Assembly: GCA_001552765.1 (NCBI GenBank)
Contig: KQ959462.1
Coordinates: 35,179-99,178 of the forward strand
Length of the DNA stretch: 64,000 bases
Direction: 5' to 3'
Source: Bacteroidales bacterium KA00344
GTDB taxonomy: Bacteria; Bacteroidota; Bacteroidia; Bacteroidales; Bacteroidaceae
Shown here: positions 1 to 8,805 of the stretch, one piece after another
How the letters are laid out: each line of letters begins with the position of its first letter
Numbering within the stretch: position 1 is the first letter of the stretch
Made by a program: the position numbers and the translations under genes
Notes under the pieces: generated by a model
Databases searched by the model: none
Seen by the model: only the letters and a program-made list of their open reading frames with translations
What the model was told of the DNA's origin: nothing

Positions 1-1
1 A

Positions 2-553
2 CTTCATACGGAGGGAGACCGATTAATATTCATCAACTGCCGTTTTCTGGGCAATCAAGACACCATCTATACAGGTGTTGGCGGCACACGGCTATATTTC
101 AAAGACTGCTATATTGAGGGAACCACCGACTTTATTTTCGGTCCAAGCACTGCTTGGTTTGAAGGCTGCACCATTCGCAGCAAGGCCAACAGCTATATCA
201 CCGCTGCATCTACCCCTGCCAATCAGGCCTACGGTTACATTTTCAACCACTGCACACTCACCGCAGCCTCCGAAGCCACAGCCGTATATCTTGGACGTCC
301 CTGGCGTCCCTACGCACACACGCTATTCATGAATTGCAACTTCGGCAATCACATCCGCCCCGAAGGATGGCACAACTGGAACAATCCGGCAAACGAGCAA
401 ACTGCCCGCTATCAGGAATATAACAATTCCGGCAAGGGCGCCAACAGCAACCGGAGGGTGTCGTGGAGCCATCAACTCAAGCCCAAAGACATGAAGGAGC
501 TTACCCCTGAAAAGGTGTTTAAATTAAACTCCGACTGGCTCCCCATACGCTAA
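2..553 (+). CDS. Pectinesterase (CE8), C-terminal part, cut by window start
   Basis: This is the C-terminal 183 residues of a carbohydrate esterase family 8 pectinesterase, which removes methyl groups from homogalacturonan so that lyases can cut it. The reading frame is open from base 2 to the stop at 551-553. The family motifs appear in order: GNQDTIY (first catalytic Asp with the preceding Gln), TTDFIFG (second catalytic Asp) and YLGRPWRPYA (the LGRPW motif with the substrate-binding Arg and Trp). The N-terminus, including any signal peptide, lies outside the window. It reads in the same direction as a PL1 pectate lyase and a second pectinesterase downstream, so it belongs to a pectin-degradation locus. 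A promoter follows it, so the next gene can be transcribed separately. Confidence 0.93.
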   Translation, partial: LHTEGDRLIFINCRFLGNQDTIYTGVGGTRLYFKDCYIEGTTDFIFGPSTAWFEGCTIRSKANSYITAASTPANQAYGYIFNHCTLTAASEATAVYLGRPWRPYAHTLFMNCNFGNHIRPEGWHNWNNPANEQTARYQEYNNSGKGANSNRRVSWSHQLKPKDMKELTPEKVFKLNSDWLPIR

Positions 554-610
554 AATCACACATTTGCGATATTATAAGCATTAATTCTTACTTTTTATCA
601 TCGAAATGTA

Positions 611-640
611 TTGAACTAATGTTTTTTTTTTATACATTTG
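611..640 (+). promoter_or_regulatory. Bacteroidota-type promoter of the pectate lyase gene
   Basis: TACATTTG at 633-640 matches the TAnnTTTG -7 box, and TTG at 611-613 lies 19 bp upstream as a -33 element. The TTG at 638 that could open the downstream frame is inside the -7 box, which argues against its use as a start codon. Confidence 0.7.
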
Positions 641-709
641 CACAATAACTATCTGAAACAAATCACAACAAACCAACTTACCCGTAGTTTACGGAAACAA
701 CTACAGACT

Positions 710-3052
710 ATGCATGCTAAAACCTTATTAGCCATTGCTGCTATTGTACTTTGCAACACCTCAATGGCACAGACAAAATCCCCGGCATTCCCAGGAGCTG
801 AGGGCAACGGAAGATACACCACAGGTGGCCGAGGCGGTCAAATCATACACGTAACGAATCTTAAAGAAAGTGGCACAGGTTCACTTCGTGATGCCGTCCA
901 AGGCACCATGCCGAAGACCATCGTCTTCGACGTGGCAGGAGTCATTCCTTTGCAAAAAGACCTAACGATAGGAGCCAACACCACAATTCTTGGTCAAACT
1001 GCTCCCTATCCCGGCATCACGCTAAGGTATTATACGGTACAACCAAGCTCCAACAACATCATTCGATTTATCCGAGTGCGGCGAGGCGAGGAGAAAGACG
1101 TCAACGACGGGGCAGACGCGATATGGAATCGCAACCTCACCAACGTTATCCTCGACCACTGTTCCTTCTCATGGAGCATCGACGAGGTGGCCTCTTTCTA
1201 CGACAACAACAACTTCAGCATGCAGTGGTGCACCGTTGGTGAGAGCCTCAACAACGCCGGACACGGCAAGGGAGCACACGGCTACGGAGGCATCTGGGGT
1301 GGCAAACTGGCCAGCTTCCATCACAACATGATTACCCATGTCAATAACAGGGCACCCCGTTTCAACGGTGCACGATACGACTGGACGGGCTACACCCAAA
1401 ACACAGAGTACGACAAATACCAATGGGAGAACTCGTTGCAGGCCGAAAACGTAGACTTCCGCAACTGTCTCATCTTCGACTGGGGCGGAGGCGGATGTTA
1501 TGGCGGCCCCGGCGGTGGCTATATCAATATGGTGAACAACTATTACAAAGCTACACCCGAAACCGGCAAAAAGAATCGCGTCACACAGGTTTCCATCGCC
1601 AATTCCGACACCTCTAATAACCCAAAATACATGGGCATGACCAGCCGCTATTACATCAACGGCAATTATGTTCATGGTTTCGGAGCCAATTACGACTGGC
1701 AAGGTGTGGCTTACGACAGTGACATCCAGTTCATCAACGGCGAACATTACACCCTCGACCCCTCACATTATTATGGAACAGCGGTAGAGTATGTCAGCAA
1801 TGCAGCTGGAAAACCCTGCGTGAAAATCAAACTTGATCAGGCTAAGGCACCGGCCGGCACAGTGACCACTCATCGTGCCGAAACGGCCTACGAGAAGATT
1901 TTGAGTTATTGCGGTGCTTCTTTCTTCCGCGATGATGTGGATGCCCGCTACATGGAAGAAGCCAAGAATGGCAGATCAACCTACACCGGGTCGGTGACCA
2001 AAACGAAAGGACGCATCGACCGCGTTTCCGACGTCAACGGATATACCGAGAAAAACTTTCCCACCGGTAAACATGAAGACGGTTACGACACCGACAACGA
2101 CGGCATACCCGACGCTTGGGAGATAGCTAATGGGCTCGATCCCAACAACCCTAACGATGCGATAGCCTACTCGCTCGACCCTAAAGACTATTACACTAAC
2201 CTCGAAGTCTTTGCCAACTCCCTTGTGGAGGAGATTATGAAGAATGGCAATGCCGATGCCGAATCGTCCGTAAAGGAATACTACCCCTCCGTAAACAAAG
2301 CCGATGGTATAGAATATTACACCGGCAGAATGGTGAAGCTCACAGAAGAAGGCTCCACAGATCCCGAAACGCCCGCAACCGGAGAAGAGGGTACCATCAC
2401 GTGGACCTTCAACGCAGGCCAGTCTTCACTGACAGCCGCAGCTGTACTGTCGGACAATATCAAGGACGGAATCGCGGCAACAACCCTGTCGCTTGGCAGC
2501 AATTTCGACGCAGCCAATGTCAGTACCAAGACTGTAAACGGCATTGTGGAAACAACACTCGTTCCGAACGAGAGACAGGCAGCAGCCGGTGAAAGCAACG
2601 CGCTCACTTTTACCGTCACACCGGCCCGCAATTGCGTCTTCCAACCCATCGGCGTATCTTTCACCATTTCCAGAATCGGAACAAACAACGGACTGTTCAA
2701 CGTGACGTGGGAAACCAATTCCACTACCACCACACTCGACAGTGCGCTGAAGCCCAACCGTAACAATGCAGATGGTGGATGGTACACCTCGTACACCCAA
2801 ACCATCACCGGCGTAACCGCGAGCGACGAGCCGGGCAGGCTGGTCATCAACTTGTATAATATGGCCAACGACAAGCAGTTTGGCATTGCCAACATCGTCG
2901 TCAAAGGTAAGATAGGAACAACCAACGGCATCAGCGACATCAATGCAAACTGCCGGCAGCCCGACATCTATTACAACCTTTCCGGCCAACGTGTAGACAA
3001 ATCCTACAAGGGTATCATCATCTACAACGGCAAGAAATACCTTTCAAAATAA
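710..3052 (+). CDS. Secreted pectate lyase, polysaccharide lyase family 1
   Basis: This is a secreted pectate lyase that cleaves de-esterified homogalacturonan by beta-elimination. I chose the ATG at 710 (780 residues) because the upstream TTG at 638 sits in the promoter and only the 710 start puts a signal peptide (MHAKTLLAIAAIVLC, then SMAQ) at the N-terminus. The mature protein opens with the FPGAEG..YTTGGRGG block of Bacteroidota PL1 enzymes. The parallel beta-helix follows, with LDHCSFSWS and the catalytic region RAPRF (R214-R217). Near residues 460-480 a Asp/Asn-rich DTDNDGIPD segment looks like a calcium-binding thrombospondin-3-type repeat. A beta-sandwich-like domain precedes a C-terminal NLSGQRV...GKKYLSK domain that resembles type IX secretion sorting domains (inference). 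The next gene begins 41 bp downstream, so the two probably form an operon. Confidence 0.92.
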   Translation: MHAKTLLAIAAIVLCNTSMAQTKSPAFPGAEGNGRYTTGGRGGQIIHVTNLKESGTGSLRDAVQGTMPKTIVFDVAGVIPLQKDLTIGANTTILGQTAPYPGITLRYYTVQPSSNNIIRFIRVRRGEEKDVNDGADAIWNRNLTNVILDHCSFSWSIDEVASFYDNNNFSMQWCTVGESLNNAGHGKGAHGYGGIWGGKLASFHHNMITHVNNRAPRFNGARYDWTGYTQNTEYDKYQWENSLQAENVDFRNCLIFDWGGGGCYGGPGGGYINMVNNYYKATPETGKKNRVTQVSIANSDTSNNPKYMGMTSRYYINGNYVHGFGANYDWQGVAYDSDIQFINGEHYTLDPSHYYGTAVEYVSNAAGKPCVKIKLDQAKAPAGTVTTHRAETAYEKILSYCGASFFRDDVDARYMEEAKNGRSTYTGSVTKTKGRIDRVSDVNGYTEKNFPTGKHEDGYDTDNDGIPDAWEIANGLDPNNPNDAIAYSLDPKDYYTNLEVFANSLVEEIMKNGNADAESSVKEYYPSVNKADGIEYYTGRMVKLTEEGSTDPETPATGEEGTITWTFNAGQSSLTAAAVLSDNIKDGIAATTLSLGSNFDAANVSTKTVNGIVETTLVPNERQAAAGESNALTFTVTPARNCVFQPIGVSFTISRIGTNNGLFNVTWETNSTTTTLDSALKPNRNNADGGWYTSYTQTITGVTASDEPGRLVINLYNMANDKQFGIANIVVKGKIGTTNGISDINANCRQPDIYYNLSGQRVDKSYKGIIIYNGKKYLSK

Positions 3053-3093
3053 AACATCATTCATCTATTTACATTCAACAAACAACATTAAAC

Positions 3094-6000
3094 ATGAAAT
3101 CAAATCTAAAACAATTCGCCCTGTTGTGGCTCCTGCTCATAGTGGCCGTCGCTGCCAAAGCCGGAAACGTGACCGCAATATGGGATTTCAAGACCATGGC
3201 GGCTGGCGCAGTCCACTATGAACGCAACGCAGGCACCGTAGCCTCAGACGTTGAGGGAGTGGAACTCACCGTCGATGCCACCAAAGGGAAATTGAAATCT
3301 CGTGGCTCCGATGCTCAATTCAATGCCGGCACCATTATCCGTATTCCCGTTAAGAGCACCAGAGACCATGTCTCTGTCATCTCTTATCCCGGTTGTCACA
3401 ACTATACTGTTGGCGGAACAACTGCCGATGCCGACAGCGTGTGGCACAAAGCCACTACGCAGGAAGTTGCAAACGGATATGTAGAAGTGGTGGGCACGAC
3501 CACTTCCTATCTCTACAAAATCCAAACCACATTTGTGTCTCCCCTGCAGGAAAAGAACCTTTACGATACCGACTTCACCGATTGGGGAGCTGTGAACTAC
3601 GCTACGTTCAAGACAGACCCAACCGTTACTGCAGTGACAGAGGTCGTTGCCACCAAATACAGTCACGAGAATCTTACCTTCACCTATTGGGGAACAGGTT
3701 GTTTCCCGACAAAAGACGGCAAGAATATCGGTCAATCCGGTTATCTCATAGCCGGGAAATACAGCAATGAGGTGGCTGCAGAGCCATATATCGAGACCTC
3801 CACGCTGTCCAGCATCACCAAGATAGAGTTCTCACAATATGCCACCGGCAGCGATCGTGGGTGGAAGGTTTTTGCCAAAGGAGACGGCGATACCGACTGG
3901 CAGCTTATGAGCACCCAGCCTGTGAGCAAATCGCGCGAGGTGACGTCTACCACCGTAGACATCAACAAAACCAACGTAAAACTTCGTTTCGAAAACCTGG
4001 TTCCGAGTCAGAATGCCTACATGACCGAGCTTCACATCTATGGAAACGTAGACATGAGCCAAGCTCCGGCATTGGCAACATTCACCGCCAACGGCACCAC
4101 CTATCAGGCTGCCGACGTGTTTGATCAGGACGAGGATGGCAATTTCTTCACCACCGTAGAAGTGTCCAAGACGGAAACGATGGTCGGTGCAGACAATCCC
4201 ATTACGGCAACAGCTGAAAACGGCACCCTCGATGAGATTTCATACAAGCCGGTGCCCGGCACCGACAACGGCGGCAAACCGGCCGCTGATGTCACCATTC
4301 CGGTTGTGTTCAAGGGAGCCACCGCACAATACACCATTCATTTTGTGTGGAAACCCGACTTCACCGTGAACTATTACGACGCAGACGGCACAACCAAGGT
4401 GGCTTCACAGACCGTTGAGAAGGATGCTGCCATAGGAAAGCTGAACAACGGCAGCACCGTGAACGTGCCCGAAGGCAGCAAGTTCCGGGGCTGGCTGTTC
4501 AACCCTAAGGGCGACGAGAAAGCCAACAATGCCACTGTTGTGACCAACGAGAAACTCAATCTCTATGCTCTCGTAACCGATATTGAAGGTGACGAGGCCA
4601 ACGAGCGCAATGTCTATGACCTTAAAAACAAATACTTCTACGTGGAAGACCATGAGGCCTTCGTACCCACGTCGACCTACAGTTACAACGGATCACAGCA
4701 TGGTCTCTACCTTAAGCCGGGATCGGTGAAACTGCTCGTCGGTGGCAATGCTACTATCATCATTGAGGCTTGCATGTACAACAAGGCTCCCATGACGCTC
4801 ACCGATGCCAGCGGCAATACGCTGGGCACCATCAATGTGCCAGAAAACGATAGTGAGAAAACCACCCTCAAATATACCGGAAAGGCTGGGGAACTCACCC
4901 TCTCGTTCGACGGCGAGATCTATCTCCACGCCCTCACCATCATCAACACGGGCATGGGCGACATCGCCAAAAACAGCGACGGCTACTATGTGGCCGAGCC
5001 CGGCAATGGCAACAGCTTCCTGAATATTCTCGACATCATCGAGGCCAACGAAGACGGAAGCAGTCGTGTAAAAATATTCCTGCCTGACGGGGTCTATGAT
5101 TTGGGTCAAAAAGTGAAAACAGCATTCCCCGTAGACAATCTCTCCATCATCGGACAGAGCATGGACAACACCATTATCGTTACCGCTCCCGACTTCTCTA
5201 TCGAGGGATTGGGGTCTGCTGATATGTTCAACAACGACAAGCAGAATATCTATTTTCAGGACATCTCTCTGAAAAACGCACTCGATTACTATAGCTCAAA
5301 AGGTGCGGGACGCGCAGCCGTGATACAGGATCGTGGCAACCGGACCATCTACAAGAACGTAAAGATGCTCTCTTACCAAGACACCTACTACAGCCAGAAC
5401 ACAGCCATGCAGAGCTATTTTGCCGACTGCGACATACACGGAACAGTAGACTTCATCTGTGGTGGCGGCGATGTGCGATTCCAAAACACCACCCTCTCGC
5501 TCGAAGGACGTAAGCAAGACGGCACCGGCGGACGCACCATCACGGCTCCCACTACGACCACCAACTTCGGTTACGTGTTTGACAGTTGTAAAATTGTTGA
5601 CCTGGCCAACGGCAAGGGTGATTGGAACTTCGGCCGCACTTGGCAGAACGAACCCGTCTGCGTGTTCCTCAACACTACTTTGGATGCCAACGCCAAAGCT
5701 ACGCTCATAGCGACACGATGGATCGAAAAGGGTATGAACAACAAAGACCCGAAGGTGTTTGGCGAGTATGGCACCAAGAACGAAAACGGTGATGATATTA
5801 CTCCGGCAAGCAACAAGATCTCTTCCTACACGGTTAATCTGGAAACAGTTCTCTCGGAAACAGAAGCCGCTGCCTACGCCTACGACAAGATGTACACCGA
5901 CTGGGATCCTCGTGCCTTGTCCGGTCAGCTGGCCATTGCCAGCGCAACCGTGAACGACGGAACACTTTCATGGGAGTCCGCCACGGGCGCAACAGCCTAT

Positions 6001-6294
6001 GCCGTGTTCAAAAACAATGTGTTCCAAACCATGACCACCGAAACTACGTATAGCAATGCCGACAACTCCGCCACATGGAGCGTGCGCGCTGCCAACGAAA
6101 TGGGCGGTTTCGGGGAGCCGACAGAGGCTACCGTCACCAATGGCATCAGCGCTGTAAACTCCGCCAAGACGGTAAGTACCACATACTATTCTCTGAACGG
6201 CATGAAGCTGAGCCATCCCCAAAAAGGAATAAACCTATGCGTCAATCGGCTCTCTGACGGAAAGGAAGTCACCGGAAAAGTGATGATCAAGTAA
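3094..6294 (+). CDS. Large multidomain secreted pectinesterase (CE8)
   Basis: This 1066-residue exported pectinesterase has a signal peptide (hydrophobic LLWLLLIVAVAA then KAG). Residues about 25-310 form a beta-rich region I do not recognise. Residues about 325-420 look like an Ig-like domain, 420-495 like an InlB-type repeat (GWLFNPKG, then NLYALV), and 505-625 like a carbohydrate-binding beta-sandwich. The CE8 domain spans about 640-925 with SYQDTYY (Q762, D763), GTVDFICGG (D786) and FGRTW (R848, W850), so the catalytic Gln/Asp/Asp/Arg set is intact although the usual LGRPW reads FGRTW. A fibronectin-III-like domain (about 945-1020) precedes a C-terminal SLNGMKL...KVMIK segment that may be a sorting domain. 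It is the second pectinesterase in the cluster and probably works with the pectate lyase just upstream. Confidence 0.9.
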   Translation: MKSNLKQFALLWLLLIVAVAAKAGNVTAIWDFKTMAAGAVHYERNAGTVASDVEGVELTVDATKGKLKSRGSDAQFNAGTIIRIPVKSTRDHVSVISYPGCHNYTVGGTTADADSVWHKATTQEVANGYVEVVGTTTSYLYKIQTTFVSPLQEKNLYDTDFTDWGAVNYATFKTDPTVTAVTEVVATKYSHENLTFTYWGTGCFPTKDGKNIGQSGYLIAGKYSNEVAAEPYIETSTLSSITKIEFSQYATGSDRGWKVFAKGDGDTDWQLMSTQPVSKSREVTSTTVDINKTNVKLRFENLVPSQNAYMTELHIYGNVDMSQAPALATFTANGTTYQAADVFDQDEDGNFFTTVEVSKTETMVGADNPITATAENGTLDEISYKPVPGTDNGGKPAADVTIPVVFKGATAQYTIHFVWKPDFTVNYYDADGTTKVASQTVEKDAAIGKLNNGSTVNVPEGSKFRGWLFNPKGDEKANNATVVTNEKLNLYALVTDIEGDEANERNVYDLKNKYFYVEDHEAFVPTSTYSYNGSQHGLYLKPGSVKLLVGGNATIIIEACMYNKAPMTLTDASGNTLGTINVPENDSEKTTLKYTGKAGELTLSFDGEIYLHALTIINTGMGDIAKNSDGYYVAEPGNGNSFLNILDIIEANEDGSSRVKIFLPDGVYDLGQKVKTAFPVDNLSIIGQSMDNTIIVTAPDFSIEGLGSADMFNNDKQNIYFQDISLKNALDYYSSKGAGRAAVIQDRGNRTIYKNVKMLSYQDTYYSQNTAMQSYFADCDIHGTVDFICGGGDVRFQNTTLSLEGRKQDGTGGRTITAPTTTTNFGYVFDSCKIVDLANGKGDWNFGRTWQNEPVCVFLNTTLDANAKATLIATRWIEKGMNNKDPKVFGEYGTKNENGDDITPASNKISSYTVNLETVLSETEAAAYAYDKMYTDWDPRALSGQLAIASATVNDGTLSWESATGATAYAVFKNNVFQTMTTETTYSNADNSATWSVRAANEMGGFGEPTEATVTNGISAVNSAKTVSTTYYSLNGMKLSHPQKGINLCVNRLSDGKEVTGKVMIK

Positions 6295-6344
6295 TTTTCC
6301 GGAGTGCTCCCTGAGGTTTTAGGGGCATATTTCAAACAGATATA

Positions 6345-6376
6345 CAAGGAGATACCCATTTTTGAGTATCTCCTTG
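6345..6376 (+). terminator. Hairpin after the pectinase genes
   Basis: An 11-bp perfect inverted repeat (6345-6355 with 6366-6376) encloses a 10-nt loop 50 bp after the pectinesterase stop codon. No T-run follows, so its role as a terminator is inferred from position and stem strength. Confidence 0.5.
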
Positions 6377-6460
6377 TGCTTTCAGATGTAGCGTTTCCCT
6401 GCTTTCGATTTTTTGCAATGTAACATCACGAGACAAGCAGACAAAAACCGTGTGAAAAAT

Positions 6461-6797
6461 ACGGACAAACACCCTCGTATGCTGCGCGTATTTGAAAACA
6501 AATGAACGCTCGCTCGAAATACTCGAATTTTAATAGTTTTCGTAACTATTTGTCAATAAGCACGTTGCGACAGTATCGTAGTTTTTCTGAAATTTTCAGT
6601 GCTTATTACTCCTGCGATTAGGGCTTTGTGGCGATGCGACTGAAGCCTAAGCAGTGAGCGAATACTGTTTAACCGGCTCACGAGAAGGCCTTAGTCGCAT
6701 CGCGACAAAGCCTTAACCGCGTTTACGAATGGTTTTCTTCACGCTGATATTACAGAAAAACGGCAAATATCCGGCTTTTTTGTTTCTATAATATAAG
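6461..6797 (-). repeat. Intergenic repeat family, copy A (inverted, divergent)
   Basis: The reverse complement of this segment aligns with the repeats near 15.9, 39.9 and 50.7 kb. Its tail TTTTCAAATACGCGCA (6498-6483) matches the family's TTTTGAAATACGCGAA at 14 of 16 positions, and its head carries the CCGTTTTTCTGT block near 6755. The middle holds a long inverted repeat: 6618-6641 pairs with 6693-6716 at 22 of 24 positions across a 51-nt spacer. It occupies most of the 696-bp gap between the pectinesterase and flavodoxin genes. No coding potential is evident. Confidence 0.7.
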
Positions 6798-6918
6798 ATT
6801 TTCCTGACCGTTTTCAAGTGAAGTTTTCCATACAATTCTGCGTCTAGCCTTTGTCTGCAACCCGCATTTCGGGCTTTCATCATTTATAGGTATTCTGCAT
6901 AACCCCCATTTTTAGGTA

Positions 6919-6949
6919 TTGCAGCATAAGCATGAATCTCTTATCTTTG
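6919..6949 (+). promoter_or_regulatory. Promoter of the flavodoxin gene
   Basis: TATCTTTG at 6942-6949 fits the TAnnTTTG -7 box, with TTG at 6919-6921 exactly 20 bp upstream. The start codon follows 41 bp after the box. Confidence 0.75.
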
Positions 6950-6990
6950 CAACCATAAATATTAAACATCTAAACGATATATAAACAACA

Positions 6991-7479
6991 ATGAAAAAGA
7001 CAATTGTAGTTTACGGTTCTTCAACCGGAACGTGTGAGAGCATCGCACAAACCATTGGCAAGAAGTTGAACGCAGAGGTTATTGACGTGACAGATCTGAC
7101 GACTGAGCAGCTCGAAGGCGCCGACAACATACTTCTGGGCACTTCTACATGGGGTGCAGGAGAGTTGCAGGACGATTGGTATGATGGACTGGAAGTGGTA
7201 AAAGAAGCCGACCTAACCGGCAAAAAAGTAGCCATCTTTGGTTGTGGCGACTCCGCCTCCTATTCTGACACTTTCTGCAATGGCGTGAAAGAACTGTTCG
7301 ATACCGCCGGGGCTGTCGGCGCAACCATCGTTGGGCAAGTATCAACTGACGGCTATGAATTCGACGATTCCGAGGCAGTGGTAGACGGCGAATTTGTTGG
7401 GCTTCCCCTCGATGATATCAACGAAGACGACAAAACAGAGGAGCGCATCGACGCATGGCTTCCTACACTTGGATTCTAA
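6991..7479 (+). CDS. Flavodoxin (long-chain type)
   Basis: This 162-residue flavodoxin is a soluble FMN electron carrier. The N-terminal phosphate-binding loop reads GSSTGTCE, the next FMN-contacting loop is TSTWGAGELQDDW with the stacking Trp, and GCGDSASYSDTFC matches the loop on the other side of the isoalloxazine ring. Length and the extra segment in the C-terminal half (VSTDGYEFDDSEAVVDGEFVG) place it in the long-chain class. It has its own strong promoter. A DUF2023 gene follows after 80 bp in the same direction and may be cotranscribed. Its redox partner is not evident here. Confidence 0.93.
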   Translation: MKKTIVVYGSSTGTCESIAQTIGKKLNAEVIDVTDLTTEQLEGADNILLGTSTWGAGELQDDWYDGLEVVKEADLTGKKVAIFGCGDSASYSDTFCNGVKELFDTAGAVGATIVGQVSTDGYEFDDSEAVVDGEFVGLPLDDINEDDKTEERIDAWLPTLGF

Positions 7480-7559
7480 ACCGCAAACAGCAGTTGGGAA
7501 ACACCCCTATCATTTCAAACACTATTCTATTTCTTCTTCTCAAATGTTCGAACTAATAT

Positions 7560-7919
7560 ATGTCTGATATGCCCATAGAGATGAAAGTTCTCATGAACCA
7601 TATATACGAGTATCAGAAAGGTGTGCGCCAAATGGTGCTTTATACTTTCAACCGTCGTTATGCTGACTTTGCCATTAAACGATTGGCAAACCAAAGCATT
7701 GATTATATGGTGTGTCCGGCCGGTGAGCAGACCATCAACCTCTTCTTTGGATGCAAAGAATGTTTGGATGCCGTTCGCTTTGTTGTCAACAAGCCGTTGA
7801 ACACGCTCTCGCCGGAGGAGGATTTCATGTTGGGGGCACTTTTAGGCTACGATATCCGCAGACAGTGTGAGCGCTACTGCAAGCGCAAGACTCGACGCGG
7901 AACATGCACAGGGTGCTGA
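7560..7919 (+). CDS. DUF2023 family protein, cysteine-rich C-terminus
   Basis: This 119-residue protein matches my recollection of the DUF2023 family, whose function is unknown. It starts MSDMPIEMKVLMNHIYEYQKG; Met4 and Met8 are alternative starts. The sequence is cysteine-rich for its size: CPAG near the middle, FGCKEC, then QCERYC and CTGC at the C-terminus, eight cysteines in all. That arrangement could bind a metal or form disulfides (inference). It lies 80 bp downstream of flavodoxin on the same strand, a pairing I have seen in related bacteria, so a role in flavodoxin-dependent electron transfer or flavodoxin maturation is plausible but unproven. Confidence 0.8.
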   Translation: MSDMPIEMKVLMNHIYEYQKGVRQMVLYTFNRRYADFAIKRLANQSIDYMVCPAGEQTINLFFGCKECLDAVRFVVNKPLNTLSPEEDFMLGALLGYDIRRQCERYCKRKTRRGTCTGC

Positions 7920-7964
7920 CGATAGCACTATAATAGAAAATAAACATCAAAAACCATAGATTTT

Positions 7965-8126
7965 ACATATTGTTAAATAGGTAAGGGTGGGGATTGCAAA
8001 TAATATAACATTATTCATGCCATGTATCTGAGTGTATCAGTTATTAGCTTTTCGACCCCACCTCAACATAAGTTCATAATGTTTTTGTATAATATGTATA
8101 AGCCACGCTGTGAAGCGCGGCTTTTA
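7965..8126 (+). ncRNA. Candidate structured RNA with three-way junction and terminator
   Basis: A closing stem of 7 bp (GGTGGGG 7986-7992 with CCCCACC 8056-8062) encloses two small hairpins: AATAAT/ATTATT at 7999-8015 and CTGA/TCAG at 8028-8040. A GC-rich hairpin (8100-8123) followed by TTTATATT lies downstream and would terminate the transcript. I recognise no known RNA family, and no clear -7 box precedes it (only a weak TACATATTG near 7964), so this is a candidate. It could instead be the 3' untranslated region of the DUF2023 transcript. Confidence 0.3.
8100..8126 (+). terminator. Hairpin terminator after the DUF2023 region
   Basis: The 9-bp stem AAGCCACGC (8100-8108) pairs with GCGCGGCTT with one mismatch around a 6-nt loop and is followed by a T-rich stretch. 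It is the only intrinsic-terminator-like structure I see between DUF2023 and aspA. Confidence 0.55.
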
Positions 8127-8580
8127 TATTGATATAAAGCAGGGCTTTTGCGAGGCTAGGAAATGACAGTAAGAACGCTCTATGCAGACGATTCGTCAAG
8201 TCAAGACACATGAATGGCTATAGAGCAACTCTTTATATTTAATGACACATACAGGCTGTCACAAGCCGTAATGTACCAAAAACGGACTGTGCAAGAAAAG
8301 CATATTTGTAAATATATATCAAAACATAAAGCAGTTTCTTTTTCCATGAAAAAATAAAATTAGTATTTGAGCGCATATCAAAATGCAATTTTATAACAGT
8401 GGTTTTGGCCAAATTACGATCTCACACTTACTTTATGATAAAACATTCTTAATAATCTTGCAAAACGAAACTTAAGCGAACAACTTTACAAAATCATTGA
8501 AAACAGCAAAAAACCCTATAACAAATGTTAAAGTTAAACATTATTAACCACAATAAACCCTCATCAATTATATTATTTTA
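8127..8580. other. AT-rich gap, nothing recognised
   Basis: About 450 bp of AT-rich sequence between the hairpin at 8100-8123 and the aspA promoter. I see no convincing reading frame, repeat-family copy or RNA gene in it. Confidence 0.5.
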
Positions 8581-8588
8581 TACATTTG
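8581..8588 (+). promoter_or_regulatory. Promoter -7 box of aspA, long leader
   Basis: TACATTTG fits the TAnnTTTG -7 box. No TTG lies at the expected upstream spacing. The resulting leader is about 210 nt, long for this window, and I recognise no riboswitch in it. Confidence 0.5.
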
Positions 8589-8805
8589 TAATATAGGAAT
8601 CTAAGCAACCGGAAAGACAGAGCAACTCCCCTGATTTTCATACAACATTGACAATTCCCCGAAGTATGGGCATGTGACGGCATTGTAACAGCCGTATAGT
8701 CGATGGCGCTTTATTTTGCAGAGAGACCTCTGCTGTGGTTGTTAAAAGGAATCGACACAAGCGTGAAACATGGATCACCACATCTTAAACTAAAACGATT
8801 AAACA

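Noticed and set aside
638..709. TTG start at 638 for the pectate lyase
   Set aside because: It lies inside the -7 box TACATTTG, and only the ATG at 710 is followed directly by a signal peptide.
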